Shown: positions 1 to 6,687, counted from the stretch's first letter. The stretch is 9,618 nucleotides of DNA from Candidatus Hydrogenedens terephthalaticus JGI OTU-1 (GCA_000493945.1 AWNW01000073.1:1-9618), one strand, 5' to 3'. Notes: a model not told the origin generated them from the sequence alone. Numbers and translations are program-made.

Positions 1-958
1 TTTTTTTAGGGAAGGGAATTGTCCCTTTGTAGTGGGTGCGAAATTGGGGTCCTTGCGGTGCATGTTGTTGTGGGTTTGTTCCGCCAAAGATACAAATGGC
101 AGGTTGGTGAAGTAGCCATGCTAAGTGCATAGGTCCTGTATCGCCGGATATAAAAACGGAGGAGTGCGCAATCAATAATGCCAGATGTTTTAAGGTAGGG
201 AGTTGGGGACAAACAAACACAGGATATTGCATATATTTTGTTATTTGTTTGATGGTATCGAGTTGTCCGGGTCCCCAGGTGAACAAAACTTCAAATCTCC
301 CATCGGAAATAAGCATATCTGCAAGTTTTGCGAAATGTTCAAGAGGCCATTGTTTTTCAGGTCGTTCTACAGGCGGATGAATTACAATTAATTTTTTATT
401 TGTTTCACAAAGAGTGTTTATAAAATCTTGTATTTCTTGTTCGATTTCGATAGGAAATACCATTCCAATCCAGTCATCTATTGTTTCTGTTCCTATAGCC
501 TTAGCAAGGATAAAGTTTTCTTCTATCCGTGTGAGAATTTTATCTGCAGGTAGTGGAATTCGATGTGTGGCGAATATATAACTTAGTTCCTGTGCCCGTG
601 GAGGTGCAAATGAAAAACGATAAGGGGCTTTTGAAATAAAGGATATAAGTCCACTTTTTAAGATACCATGAAAATCTATAATAAGGTCGTATTGGTTTTG
701 TCTAATTTGTCTACATAAAGTTAAAAAATTTTTTAATGATGTGAGAATATGGTTACTGCGTTCAAATACGATACAACTGTTTAATGCAGGATGACCATTA
801 ATTACATCGCTGGCTTTATTTTCGGTTACCCAATCTATTTGTGCGTTCGGATAAGCAATTCGAATGGCTTCCATTGCAGGGATGACACGGATAACATCTC
901 CGATGGCACTCAAACGGATAATAAGAATTTTTGATATGTCCTTGTGCGGTATTTCCAT
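1..958 (-). CDS. Glycosyltransferase family 9 (heptosyltransferase-type), 3' end cut by window edge
   Basis: The minus-strand frame is open from the ATG at 958 to the window edge, giving 319 complete codons without a stop; an in-frame TAA ten bases upstream makes this ATG the first usable start. The N-terminus (residues 11-22) reads ILIIRLSAIGDV, the GT9 N-terminal motif; D21 aligns by eye with the proposed catalytic Asp of WaaC. The C-terminal half holds HPPVERPEKQWPLEHFAKLA (about residues 200-220) and GDTGPMH (272-278), the ADP-sugar-binding signature of the family, followed by a FGGTNP turn. GT9 enzymes transfer heptose or similar sugars from an ADP-sugar to lipopolysaccharide core on the cytoplasmic face of the inner membrane. 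The family is usually about 320-350 residues, so only a short C-terminal piece is missing. There is no clear Shine-Dalgarno. It lies 69 bases after comF and probably shares its transcript. The exact acceptor and sugar cannot be read from sequence. Confidence 0.93.
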   Translation of the reverse strand, partial: MEIPHKDISKILIIRLSAIGDVIRVIPAMEAIRIAYPNAQIDWVTENKASDVINGHPALNSCIVFERSNHILTSLKNFLTLCRQIRQNQYDLIIDFHGILKSGLISFISKAPYRFSFAPPRAQELSYIFATHRIPLPADKILTRIEENFILAKAIGTETIDDWIGMVFPIEIEQEIQDFINTLCETNKKLIVIHPPVERPEKQWPLEHFAKLADMLISDGRFEVLFTWGPGQLDTIKQITKYMQYPVFVCPQLPTLKHLALLIAHSSVFISGDTGPMHLAWLLHQPAICIFGGTNPQQHAPQGPQFRTHYKGTIPFPKK

Positions 959-1027
959 GTCAGTATTTTAAATTAATTATTTTAATTTTAATGGATTGAA
1001 CACTGTTAGTGCATTATCGGGTTATCT

Positions 1028-1849
1028 TTAAATTGCGGGTTCTAATAAATCATCTATATCAGGTAAGTTTGAAGCCCTTGCAACAGATAAAACATGAACA
1101 GATATAGCACCGTTCTTTTTTAATATACGAGCACATTCCGTAACCGTAGCAGATGTTGTAACAATATCATCAACGAGTAATATCTTTTTCCCTTTTATTT
1201 CATCGGAATTTTGCACTTGAAAGGCATTGCGAATATTCTTTTTCCGTTCCTGAACAGTAAGTAATGTCTGGGTTAATGTAGGACGGACACGGATAAGTGC
1301 TTCGGAAAGTATCGCTCCTTCAAAGGAATCAACGATTTGTTCTGCAAGCAGAAGGGATTGGTTGAAACCCCTGCGTTTAAGTCGAAAGGGATGTAAAGGA
1401 ACGGGGACAATTAAATCGAAATGTTCCTCTGCCATTTCTATTTCAATCCACTCACGGAGTAATGCTCCCAATGGGTCCGCCATAAGCTGTTTCTTCTTGA
1501 ACTTGAATATAATTAAAGCATCACGGGCAATCCCTTTATATTGGACTGGACTCCGTATAGAATCAATATACGGGTTGGGATGTGTGCGACATTGTTCACA
1601 AGGAAAATTTGAGCGTGTTCCAAATCCGACGGCAACAGGATGAGGGACGCCGCATAAGGAACAATAAGGTCGTTCTATCCGAGGTAGTGTAGCCCAACAT
1701 GCAGGGCAATAAAAAGGATTTTCTTCTGTTATTAAACGGTTATCGCAATGGATGCAATAGGAAGGTAGCAGTATATTCTTCCATGCAAGTAGCCAATCGG
1801 GGTCTGAAAATATTCTCGGTATATAATCTTTTAACTTTTGTATAAGCAT
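1028..1849 (-). CDS. comF: ComF family protein (double zinc-ribbon plus phosphoribosyltransferase-like domain)
   Basis: The protein has 273 residues. The N-terminal part carries four CxxC knuckles, C32/C35, C48/C51, C63/C66 and C84/C87, expected to bind two zinc ions. The rest is a type I phosphoribosyltransferase fold: VPVPLHPFRLKRRGFNQS (148-165), the TQTLLTVQERKKNIRNAF block (193-210) and the PRPP-binding loop ILLVDDIVTTSAT (223-235) with the adjacent acidic pair D227-D228. These are the three conserved ComF blocks, in order and intact. ComF proteins are cytoplasmic. In competent bacteria they help take up single-stranded transforming DNA, but many non-competent bacteria have one and its enzymatic activity is not established. 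No other competence gene is visible here. The start ATG lies one base after the stop of the upstream gene (TAATATG) and has no good Shine-Dalgarno, so translation is probably coupled to that gene. Confidence 0.94.
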   Translation of the reverse strand: MLIQKLKDYIPRIFSDPDWLLAWKNILLPSYCIHCDNRLITEENPFYCPACWATLPRIERPYCSLCGVPHPVAVGFGTRSNFPCEQCRTHPNPYIDSIRSPVQYKGIARDALIIFKFKKKQLMADPLGALLREWIEIEMAEEHFDLIVPVPLHPFRLKRRGFNQSLLLAEQIVDSFEGAILSEALIRVRPTLTQTLLTVQERKKNIRNAFQVQNSDEIKGKKILLVDDIVTTSATVTECARILKKNGAISVHVLSVARASNLPDIDDLLEPAI

Positions 1850-1850
1850 A

Positions 1851-4817
1851 TTATTGGGATGACGGAACTATATACAGAAGTTTATTGAGAGAATTAGGAG
1901 TTAATGCTATAGTAACTTTTCCCTCTGTTGCTGAATATTCGAAAGGTATTTTTTCTCCAGGACTTCCAGGCGTTGCTCCTTCTGCGACAATCTCAAAGGG
2001 TTTATTTTGAGGTGCCTTGAAGGGTATAAAAATATTTCCATTCCCATTTACGAAAATTATTGCTATTGCTCCATTTTCAACATAACGATTTTGTGGAACT
2101 GGAGCCCATGCAATGTAATGAACAGGGTTGTCTGCAAAAGTGAAGGTTTTTCCATCAATATTTATTTCTTTTGAGCCGGATCCAGCAAAAGCAAGTAAGT
2201 TCCCATCTACAACACGGAATGCCATCGCTCTGTTTCCTTGATATGTAACTGTATGCCCCCAGACTTTGAAGTCTTTCAATTCTATAATATTAGGTTTTAA
2301 ATTCAGTTCTTTAACTATCTGTTCATCTTTTTCACGGTTTCGAGCGAAACCTCCTTCCCAGCCCTCCTCAATATCTTTATAATGAGGTGCTACTGCGATT
2401 GTGCTATTGGGGAAGCGGGTGAACATATAAGGGTTATTTCGCGAAAGATAATCGGGATTATCATTATAATCGTTGAATACACCGGAAGGTGGATACGCAT
2501 TCATTGCAGATAAAATATCAAATAACCAGCGTGTTTCTTTTCCGAGACTTGCACTTTGATTATCCCGTGGACGAAAACCTAAATAAACCGATTTCCCTTT
2601 GTTTGTTCCTTTGTATGTGCCAACAATATTACCTTTACATGTGGCGATCGTTATTGTATTTTCAAAAGGTTGCACAGGGTAAATAGCGTCTATAGGAAAA
2701 TCTGTTAATATAGTCATAGGAGACAAATGGGCAAGAGGTCCTGAAAATTCTATATCCATTCCGACGGCGGAATAACCATAAAACCTTGCGGGGGGGAAAT
2801 TGACTCCCATCAAGTTTTGCCACTTATCCAGAATAGAATTTCCTGCAAAGTCAAAATAGGGCGGCGGTCCTATCCAGATTAAATTTCCACCCTTTTCCAC
2901 AAAAACAGATAATTTGTCCAGAAATCCTTCAGGTGGAGTAGGTTCAAATAATGCTACCAATGTTTTGTAAGAACGATTTTTGACACGACATACGCCATTT
3001 TCGAAAGAGCCCAACTCCATAAGTTTTTCCGCAGTGAGGTAATTTCCATAGCCATATTGAATGGTCAAACTTCCGAATCGTTCATCAAAAGCGACAAGAT
3101 CAATGGGATATAAAAACAGCACATCGGTATCACGGTGTTCATAATCTTCAACTAAAGCGAAGGGTAGCCATGGAGCATTTCCGTAAACATCACAAACCGC
3201 CTGTCGTCGGTCGGCGATTTCATGAGGCATACCCCAATGAGCAGAGTAAGAATTAGGCACATCATTAATAACCCCGGTAGAAGCCCCTAAAGCCAATCCG
3301 TAATAATTGCGGTCAAGGAAACCTCCTTCAGCGGTATCATTTCCGTTACCTGTTAGAAAATCACCCCATTTGAAATAATCATGACAGGCAGAACTTGCTT
3401 GATGAACCGTATTTGACCACATAAAATTAGAGGTATATTCATAAGCATAATTCAAACGGTGCAGACAGCGTTCCGTTCGCCATAAATCACAGGTAGGACT
3501 TTCTGCCCATGTCGCATGTGCACGTGCTTCTAATTTATACCCTACTTTCTGTTCAAGGTATTTTTTGGCTTGAACAAACAAATCTACCACACCGTTTTGA
3601 AGGAGATGATAATATCGAGCCCGAAATAGTGCTGTTTTAAGTATCCCTTCCACTCCGGGTGAAATGATGTGCTGTATAGGCTCATGGGCGAATAGGTCAT
3701 CTGTAAACACATCCTGTCCCTGCACAAAATAAATCATATAAGGAGCGAGGTCTGCATATTGTTCACCGTATTTTTGAGCAAAGACTTTCTGTAACCCCGG
3801 ACTGACATAACGCAATGCGAAAGAGCCTAAATCATGATGATTAAAATAAGCCCAGTCCTGCTGGATATGCATTTCATCCGAATAGAGAGCATTAATTTTA
3901 ACACCGGCGTTAATGTATTTATCGCATAAGGATTTTAGATAGGGTAGCGTATGTTCGCTGAAATAATCCATTTCAGGTGTTTTATAATGAAGAACAACCA
4001 ATATGCGATTTCCTTTCGTTTTATCTACTGCACCGCTGCCATAAATGCGAATTCGGGTAGCGGTAAAATCACCATGCTTCGTCTTTAAAGATGGATACTC
4101 CTCAATCTGTGCAGTTTCGCTAATTTCCACCATCTGATTAGGAGCAACTACCTTATATTGTCTGCCGTAAGAATTTTCATTGAAAGCAAATACTCGAACA
4201 CCAGCAAACTCAACATCAATAGGACCCTTGTTGTTTACCCACCGTTCCTGTTTCCATAATTCTACACTGTATTTCCCTGTGTCCGGGTCCCGAAGACCTT
4301 TCCCAAAATGCATCCATACACCACATTCCCCTGTTTCCTTCCGATATTCGGTGCCTAATTCCAGAGGTGTAAGAAAACTTAAATCCAGACCTAACCCATA
4401 CGACTGAGCAAACTGGCTTATTTTTGCTATCCGTTCAATATATTCCGTTTTATCTGGGGTCCATTCACGGGGTTTGTTTTGTCCCGGGCGATACTGGGCA
4501 AAGAAATGATCAAACGCAATCGTAAGTGTTCGCACACCTCTTGCCTGTGCATTTTCACAAATCTTTCGCAATGTAGTAATGTTCGGTTCACGAGTAAGAC
4601 TAATATTAATCTCTGCATCGGGATTACACAATGTGTCCAACTCATCATCCCGCACCAAAATAATACCTGCTTTCGGTAAAAGAAATTGCCAGGGTCCAGG
4701 ATACTTAATCAACGATGTAGAATAATCCGGCTCCGGTACCTCATCATTGCTTGATATAAAAAAACCTGTTAAAACAAAACATAAAAATAAAAGACAAAAA
4801 CCAACCCTTCGTTTCAT
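1851..4817 (-). CDS. Large exported glycoside-hydrolase-like protein (GH42/beta-galactosidase-like architecture), 988 aa
   Basis: The ATG at 4817 is chosen over an in-frame TTG at 4832 because AAAGGG lies six bases before it and none precedes the TTG. The protein opens MKRRVGFCLLFLCFVLTGFF, a Sec signal peptide with no lipobox, so a periplasmic or secreted product is likely. Residues about 65-455 look like an alpha/beta barrel (repeated TLTIAFDHF, GLGLDLSFL, NALYSDEMH strand-to-loop patterns) with a beta-rich insertion at about 195-270. E315 in SDEMH resembles the strand-4 acid/base Glu of retaining clan-A glycosidases; E439 in TWAESP is a possible partner. Residues about 560-775 look like the flavodoxin/GATase-like 'trimerisation' domain of GH42 enzymes (VALFEP, KGGNLIWIGPPP, GKSVYLGFRPRD). 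The last 190 residues look like a beta-sandwich. It is intact, without frameshift. The gene order suggests a role in envelope or polysaccharide metabolism, but substrate and even hydrolase activity are inference; a catalytically silent carbohydrate-binding homologue is also possible. Confidence 0.75.
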   Translation of the reverse strand: MKRRVGFCLLFLCFVLTGFFISSNDEVPEPDYSTSLIKYPGPWQFLLPKAGIILVRDDELDTLCNPDAEINISLTREPNITTLRKICENAQARGVRTLTIAFDHFFAQYRPGQNKPREWTPDKTEYIERIAKISQFAQSYGLGLDLSFLTPLELGTEYRKETGECGVWMHFGKGLRDPDTGKYSVELWKQERWVNNKGPIDVEFAGVRVFAFNENSYGRQYKVVAPNQMVEISETAQIEEYPSLKTKHGDFTATRIRIYGSGAVDKTKGNRILVVLHYKTPEMDYFSEHTLPYLKSLCDKYINAGVKINALYSDEMHIQQDWAYFNHHDLGSFALRYVSPGLQKVFAQKYGEQYADLAPYMIYFVQGQDVFTDDLFAHEPIQHIISPGVEGILKTALFRARYYHLLQNGVVDLFVQAKKYLEQKVGYKLEARAHATWAESPTCDLWRTERCLHRLNYAYEYTSNFMWSNTVHQASSACHDYFKWGDFLTGNGNDTAEGGFLDRNYYGLALGASTGVINDVPNSYSAHWGMPHEIADRRQAVCDVYGNAPWLPFALVEDYEHRDTDVLFLYPIDLVAFDERFGSLTIQYGYGNYLTAEKLMELGSFENGVCRVKNRSYKTLVALFEPTPPEGFLDKLSVFVEKGGNLIWIGPPPYFDFAGNSILDKWQNLMGVNFPPARFYGYSAVGMDIEFSGPLAHLSPMTILTDFPIDAIYPVQPFENTITIATCKGNIVGTYKGTNKGKSVYLGFRPRDNQSASLGKETRWLFDILSAMNAYPPSGVFNDYNDNPDYLSRNNPYMFTRFPNSTIAVAPHYKDIEEGWEGGFARNREKDEQIVKELNLKPNIIELKDFKVWGHTVTYQGNRAMAFRVVDGNLLAFAGSGSKEINIDGKTFTFADNPVHYIAWAPVPQNRYVENGAIAIIFVNGNGNIFIPFKAPQNKPFEIVAEGATPGSPGEKIPFEYSATEGKVTIALTPNSLNKLLYIVPSSQ

Positions 4818-4823
4818 AACTTT

Positions 4824-4829
4824 CCCTTT
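4824..4829 (-). promoter_or_regulatory. Ribosome binding site deciding the start of the large exported protein
   Basis: On the minus strand AAAGGG stands six bases before the ATG at 4817. The alternative TTG at 4832, which would add the five residues MKGKV, has only an AT-rich stretch before it. The ATG also gives the more typical signal-peptide start, MKRR. Confidence 0.5.
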
Positions 4830-4856
4830 CAAGTAAATTAAATTTTAGGAAATAAT

Positions 4857-4862
4857 ATTATA
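4857..4862 (-). promoter_or_regulatory. Candidate sigma-70 -10 box for the minus-strand three-gene operon
   Basis: The minus strand reads TATAAT exactly here. Transcription would start near 4850, about 33 bases before the ATG at 4817, leaving room for the ribosome binding site. No good -35 hexamer is seen at 16-18 bases spacing (the minus strand there is a T-run) and there is no extended TGn. In AT-rich DNA a single perfect -10 box is weak evidence. Confidence 0.35.
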
Positions 4863-5000
4863 CCTTCTAACCCCAAACAAAAAAATTTTATATTTATTAT
4901 GAAATTAAGTCCGAGCTAGTTTTGGGATATGATTTAAATATAGATACTATTTTGGATGATAAAAAATACAGGAAAGTCAAAAAATTATAACTATGAACTC

Positions 5001-5030
5001 CACAAAAGGACACAAATAAGAACGAATGGG
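5001..5030. repeat. Three degenerate 10-base tandem units, CACAAA type
   Basis: Three consecutive ten-base units can be lined up: CACAAAAGGA, CACAAATAAG and AACGAATGGG. They share the CACAA/ACGAA core with the patches at 5133-5230 and 5845-5910. The copies are decayed, so the period is an eye alignment. Confidence 0.4.
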
Positions 5031-5132
5031 AAAAATTTGTTTATTGTTCTTGATATGTAATTTTTGTTGAATTGTTTTTTATGTGGCTGAAGCGTCCTCG
5101 ATTCTGGTATTTTTAAGTGGGAAATTTCTTTT

Positions 5133-5230
5133 ACCACAGAGGGCACAGAGACTTTACATAGAGTTCACAAAGTAGAATTTGTTTTCTTATAAACATCCTT
5201 TGTGTAAACTTTCTTTGTGTTCTCTGTGGT
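5133..5230. repeat. Inverted-repeat segment with ACCACAGAG ends and internal 9-base units
   Basis: The left end ACCACAGAG (5133-5141) is matched exactly in inverse by CTCTGTGGT (5222-5230). Inside the left arm are units of about nine bases: CACAGAGGG, CACAGAGAC, then after TTTA CATAGAGTT and CACAAAGTA (to 5174). The right arm (5197-5230), read on the other strand, gives CACAGAGAA, CACAAAGAA and, after AGTTTA, CACAAAGGA. The two arms are therefore inverted copies of one degenerate repeat and could pair into a long imperfect hairpin. No reading frame lies inside. It resembles the ACCACAGAG-type intergenic repeats that recur in many environmental genomes. Confidence 0.65.
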
Positions 5231-5263
5231 TTATTCTTTTTAACCCAAGAACCTTAAAACGAA

Positions 5264-5291
5264 GTAAGGGCACAGCATGCTGTGCCCTTAC
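5264..5291. repeat. Perfect 28-base palindrome (REP-like; possible terminator for the small minus-strand gene)
   Basis: GTAAGGGCACAGCA (5264-5277) is followed directly by its exact reverse complement (5278-5291). It could fold into a 12-base-pair stem with a CATG loop, and is more GC-rich than its surroundings. On the minus strand it lies 90 bases past the stop of the small zinc-ribbon gene and is followed by TTCGTTTT, so it might end that transcript, but the T-run is poor. The plus strand has no T-run after it. Palindromes of this type are common dispersed intergenic repeats, which I think is the likelier identity. Confidence 0.75.
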
Positions 5292-5381
5292 GATTGGGAA
5301 AGAAAATATAAATCTGTTACCTATATCTTATTGATTATCGCCTCAATATTCGCATGTCCTGCTTATACCTATGGAGAGGTT

Positions 5382-5582
5382 TTATGCGGATTGGGGGTTG
5401 ATTTTTGGGGTAAGATGGGGGAGAAGGGTTGAATGGTTTTTGCGGTATTCGGAGATAGTTTTATGGGCACAGACAGGACAGTAGGTGTGGCTGATTTGTT
5501 GGTCTTTTAATTGATGGCGTGTAGGTATCATCCATCGCCCATCATGTCTGATTTTTCCGCATACACAACATTGAACTATCAT
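5382..5582 (-). CDS. Small two-CxxC zinc-ribbon-like protein, 66 aa
   Basis: The protein contains C5-x2-C8 in CCVCGKIRHDGRW and C35-x2-C38 in SHTYCPVC, spaced as a zinc ribbon. The pattern C-x-x-C-[GK]-K-I-R-x-D-x-x-W followed by [IF]SH-x-x-CPxC is the one found as a C-terminal tail on many PAS-domain sensor kinases and response regulators of environmental bacteria; here it stands alone with no kinase or receiver domain. After residue 50 the sequence (HLTPKINPQS) looks disordered. The minus strand carries AAAGGA about seven bases before the ATG, and an extended -10 box (TGGTATAGT) just upstream. The gene is monocistronic and surrounded by repeats. Conserved Cys spacing, ribosome binding site and promoter favour a real gene, but its role is unknown. 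It could also be the surviving tail of a lost larger protein, though the own ribosome binding site speaks against that. Confidence 0.65.
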   Translation of the reverse strand: MIVQCCVCGKIRHDGRWMIPTRHQLKDQQISHTYCPVCAHKTISEYRKNHSTLLPHLTPKINPQSA

Positions 5583-5603
5583 ACTACATCCTTTCTTTTA
5601 TTT

Positions 5604-5612
5604 ACTATACCA
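5604..5612 (-). promoter_or_regulatory. Candidate extended -10 promoter of the zinc-ribbon gene
   Basis: The minus strand reads TGGTATAGT, an extended -10 (TGn followed by a five-of-six match to TATAAT). The hexamer 17 bases upstream, GGCACA, matches TTGACA at only three positions, which an extended -10 can tolerate. Transcription would begin near 5597, leaving a short leader of about 15 bases that still contains the AAAGGA ribosome binding site. Confidence 0.45.
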
Positions 5613-5795
5613 TTGTAAGCATATTTTGTGCCATGTTTTTTTGAGGTAAAAATTTGATTTAAGGCACTGAAAATCAATAGAGTATGGTCATATAATTAAA
5701 GTAGAAAGGCGTTTTTATCGGAAAAGAGTTCCTGTCTGTAAGAAAAAAATGCCGATTGATATATGAAATCCTATGTGATAATGTCAATAAATTAC

Positions 5796-5828
5796 CATTT
5801 TGAAAATGTAATTTTGTCAAATGGACAA
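5796..5828. repeat. Two adjacent small dyads, possible operator
   Basis: CATTTTGAAAATG (5796-5808) is a perfect dyad about a central G. Six bases later comes TTGTC-AAATG-GACAA (5814-5828), with five-base arms. They lie about 140-170 bases upstream of the ABC ATPase gene, where a regulator could bind. Short AT-rich dyads arise easily by chance. Confidence 0.25.
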
Positions 5829-5844
5829 TAAATTTTAAATAAAA

Positions 5845-5910
5845 CCACGAATGCACGAATTAAAGAGATTAGTGAATAAATGAATTTTAAAAAGCCACGA
5901 CTACATGGAT
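5845..5910. repeat. CCACGAAT-type degenerate repeat patch
   Basis: CCACGAATGCACGAAT (5845-5860) holds two eight-base CACGAAT units in tandem. A decayed copy, CCACGACTACATGGAT (5895-5910), follows exactly 50 bases later, each preceded by AAA plus one base. The stretch between (GAGATTAGTGAATAAATGAAT) appears to continue a decayed period. Together they form a direct repeat in the leader region of the ABC operon. Confidence 0.5.
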
Positions 5911-5966
5911 GTAAAATAAACAAATAGAAAGAGTGATAAAGTAAAATTAACCCGAGATTTTAATAT

Positions 5967-6683
5967 ATGATTGAAGTTCAGAAGTTAACAAAATTTTATG
6001 GTTTGTTTTGTGCGTTGAAGGATGTGTCTTTTTCCATTCAAGAAGGAGAACGGGTCGGATTGTTAGGTCCGAATGGAGCGGGGAAAAGCACGATGATGCG
6101 TATTCTCACAGGGTTTATGCCGGCAAGTTATGGAACAGCGAAAATCGGGAAGTATGAAATACATGAATATCCGCTGGAAGCAAAGCAATTAATAGGTTAT
6201 TTGCCGGAGCGAGTTCCTTTATATGACGAAATGACAGTTAAATCATTTTTAAAGTTTGTGGCTCAGGTGAAAGGGTTACCGCGTAAAGAATGGAAATCTG
6301 CAGTGGATGAAGTGGTTCATACTTGCGGGTTGGAGCAGGTTTTTAACCGTGTGGTGGGTGTCCTATCAAAAGGGTATCGTCAACGATTAGGTTTGGCACA
6401 GGCACTTATAGGTTCTCCACCCGTAATTATTTTAGATGAACCCACAGTTGGCTTAGACCCGCAACAGGTAGTTGAAATTCGGGAATTGATAAAAAATTTA
6501 GGTGAGAAGCATACAGTTCTGTTAAGCACGCATATTTTGTCTGAAGTATCTTTGTTGTGTTCGCGTGCCTTGATTTTGAATAGAGGTGAGATTGTAGCAG
6601 AAATCTTAATTGACCCGCTTAAACCATCTGTAGACATAGAGCGAGCATTTTTGAATGCTATATCAAAAGAAGGAATAGGATAG
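5967..6683 (+). CDS. ABC transporter ATP-binding protein (GldA/CcmA-type)
   Basis: The 238-residue protein is a complete nucleotide-binding domain: Walker A GPNGAGKST (34-42), signature LSKGYRQRLGLAQAL (133-147), Walker B VIILDEP (153-159) with catalytic E158, D-loop GLDP, and H-loop H189 in STH. The Q-loop position reads GYLPERVPLYDEMTV (78-92), with Glu instead of Gln, which is usual for the drug-exporter/NosF/GldA branch. It would hydrolyse ATP on the cytoplasmic side and drive the ABC-2 permease encoded four bases downstream. It is the first gene of the plus-strand operon; the only ribosome-binding-like sequence before the ATG is a weak CGAGA ten bases away. The N-terminus MIEVQKLTKFYG is the standard family start, so the ATG is secure. 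In Bacteroidota the homologue GldA belongs to the gliding system, but this branch is wider than gliding bacteria. Confidence 0.96.
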   Translation: MIEVQKLTKFYGLFCALKDVSFSIQEGERVGLLGPNGAGKSTMMRILTGFMPASYGTAKIGKYEIHEYPLEAKQLIGYLPERVPLYDEMTVKSFLKFVAQVKGLPRKEWKSAVDEVVHTCGLEQVFNRVVGVLSKGYRQRLGLAQALIGSPPVIILDEPTVGLDPQQVVEIRELIKNLGEKHTVLLSTHILSEVSLLCSRALILNRGEIVAEILIDPLKPSVDIERAFLNAISKEGIG

Positions 6684-6687
6684 GACA

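Larger units (their letters stand above)
4833..5381. other. Repeat-rich intergenic region, 549 bases
   Basis: This is the left half of the divergent spacer. It holds the promoter candidate at its left end, tandem CACAAA-type units near 5001-5030, a segment with inverted ACCACAGAG ends (5133-5230) and a perfect palindrome (5264-5291). Stretches 4863-5000 and 5031-5130 are AT-rich and show no coding potential on either strand that I trust. No tRNA or other structured RNA was recognised. Confidence 0.7.
5583..5966. other. Intergenic region between the zinc-ribbon gene and the ABC operon, 384 bases
   Basis: The left end carries the promoter candidate of the minus-strand small gene. Small dyads lie at 5796-5828 and a CCACGA-type repeat patch at 5845-5910. 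No convincing promoter for the plus-strand operon was found: TAAAAT boxes at 5912-5917 and 5942-5947 lack -35 partners, and TTGTCA at 5814-5819 has only a poor -10 (TAAATA, 5836-5841) downstream. The ribosome binding site of the first operon gene is also weak. A 60-codon minus-strand frame at 5674-5856 looks non-coding. Confidence 0.6.

Noticed and set aside
203..391. Plus-strand 62-codon frame
   Set aside because: It lies antisense inside the intact glycosyltransferase frame and shows no motif.
1001..1011. CACTGTTAGTG hairpin between comF and the glycosyltransferase gene
   Set aside because: Only a four-base stem and no following T-run on the minus strand; too weak to be a terminator.
5674..5856. 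Minus-strand 60-codon frame
   Set aside because: No ribosome binding site, low-complexity AT-driven composition (many F, Y, I, H, N) and no recognisable motif; it overlaps the dyads in the spacer.
5001..5910. CRISPR array
   Set aside because: Repeat units are 8-10 bases, decayed and without regular unique spacers; no cas gene is present.
6198..6243. Glu instead of Gln in the ATPase Q-loop region (GYLPE)
   Set aside because: Looks odd against the textbook Q-loop but is the usual form in the GldA/NosF/drug-exporter branch, so not a defect.
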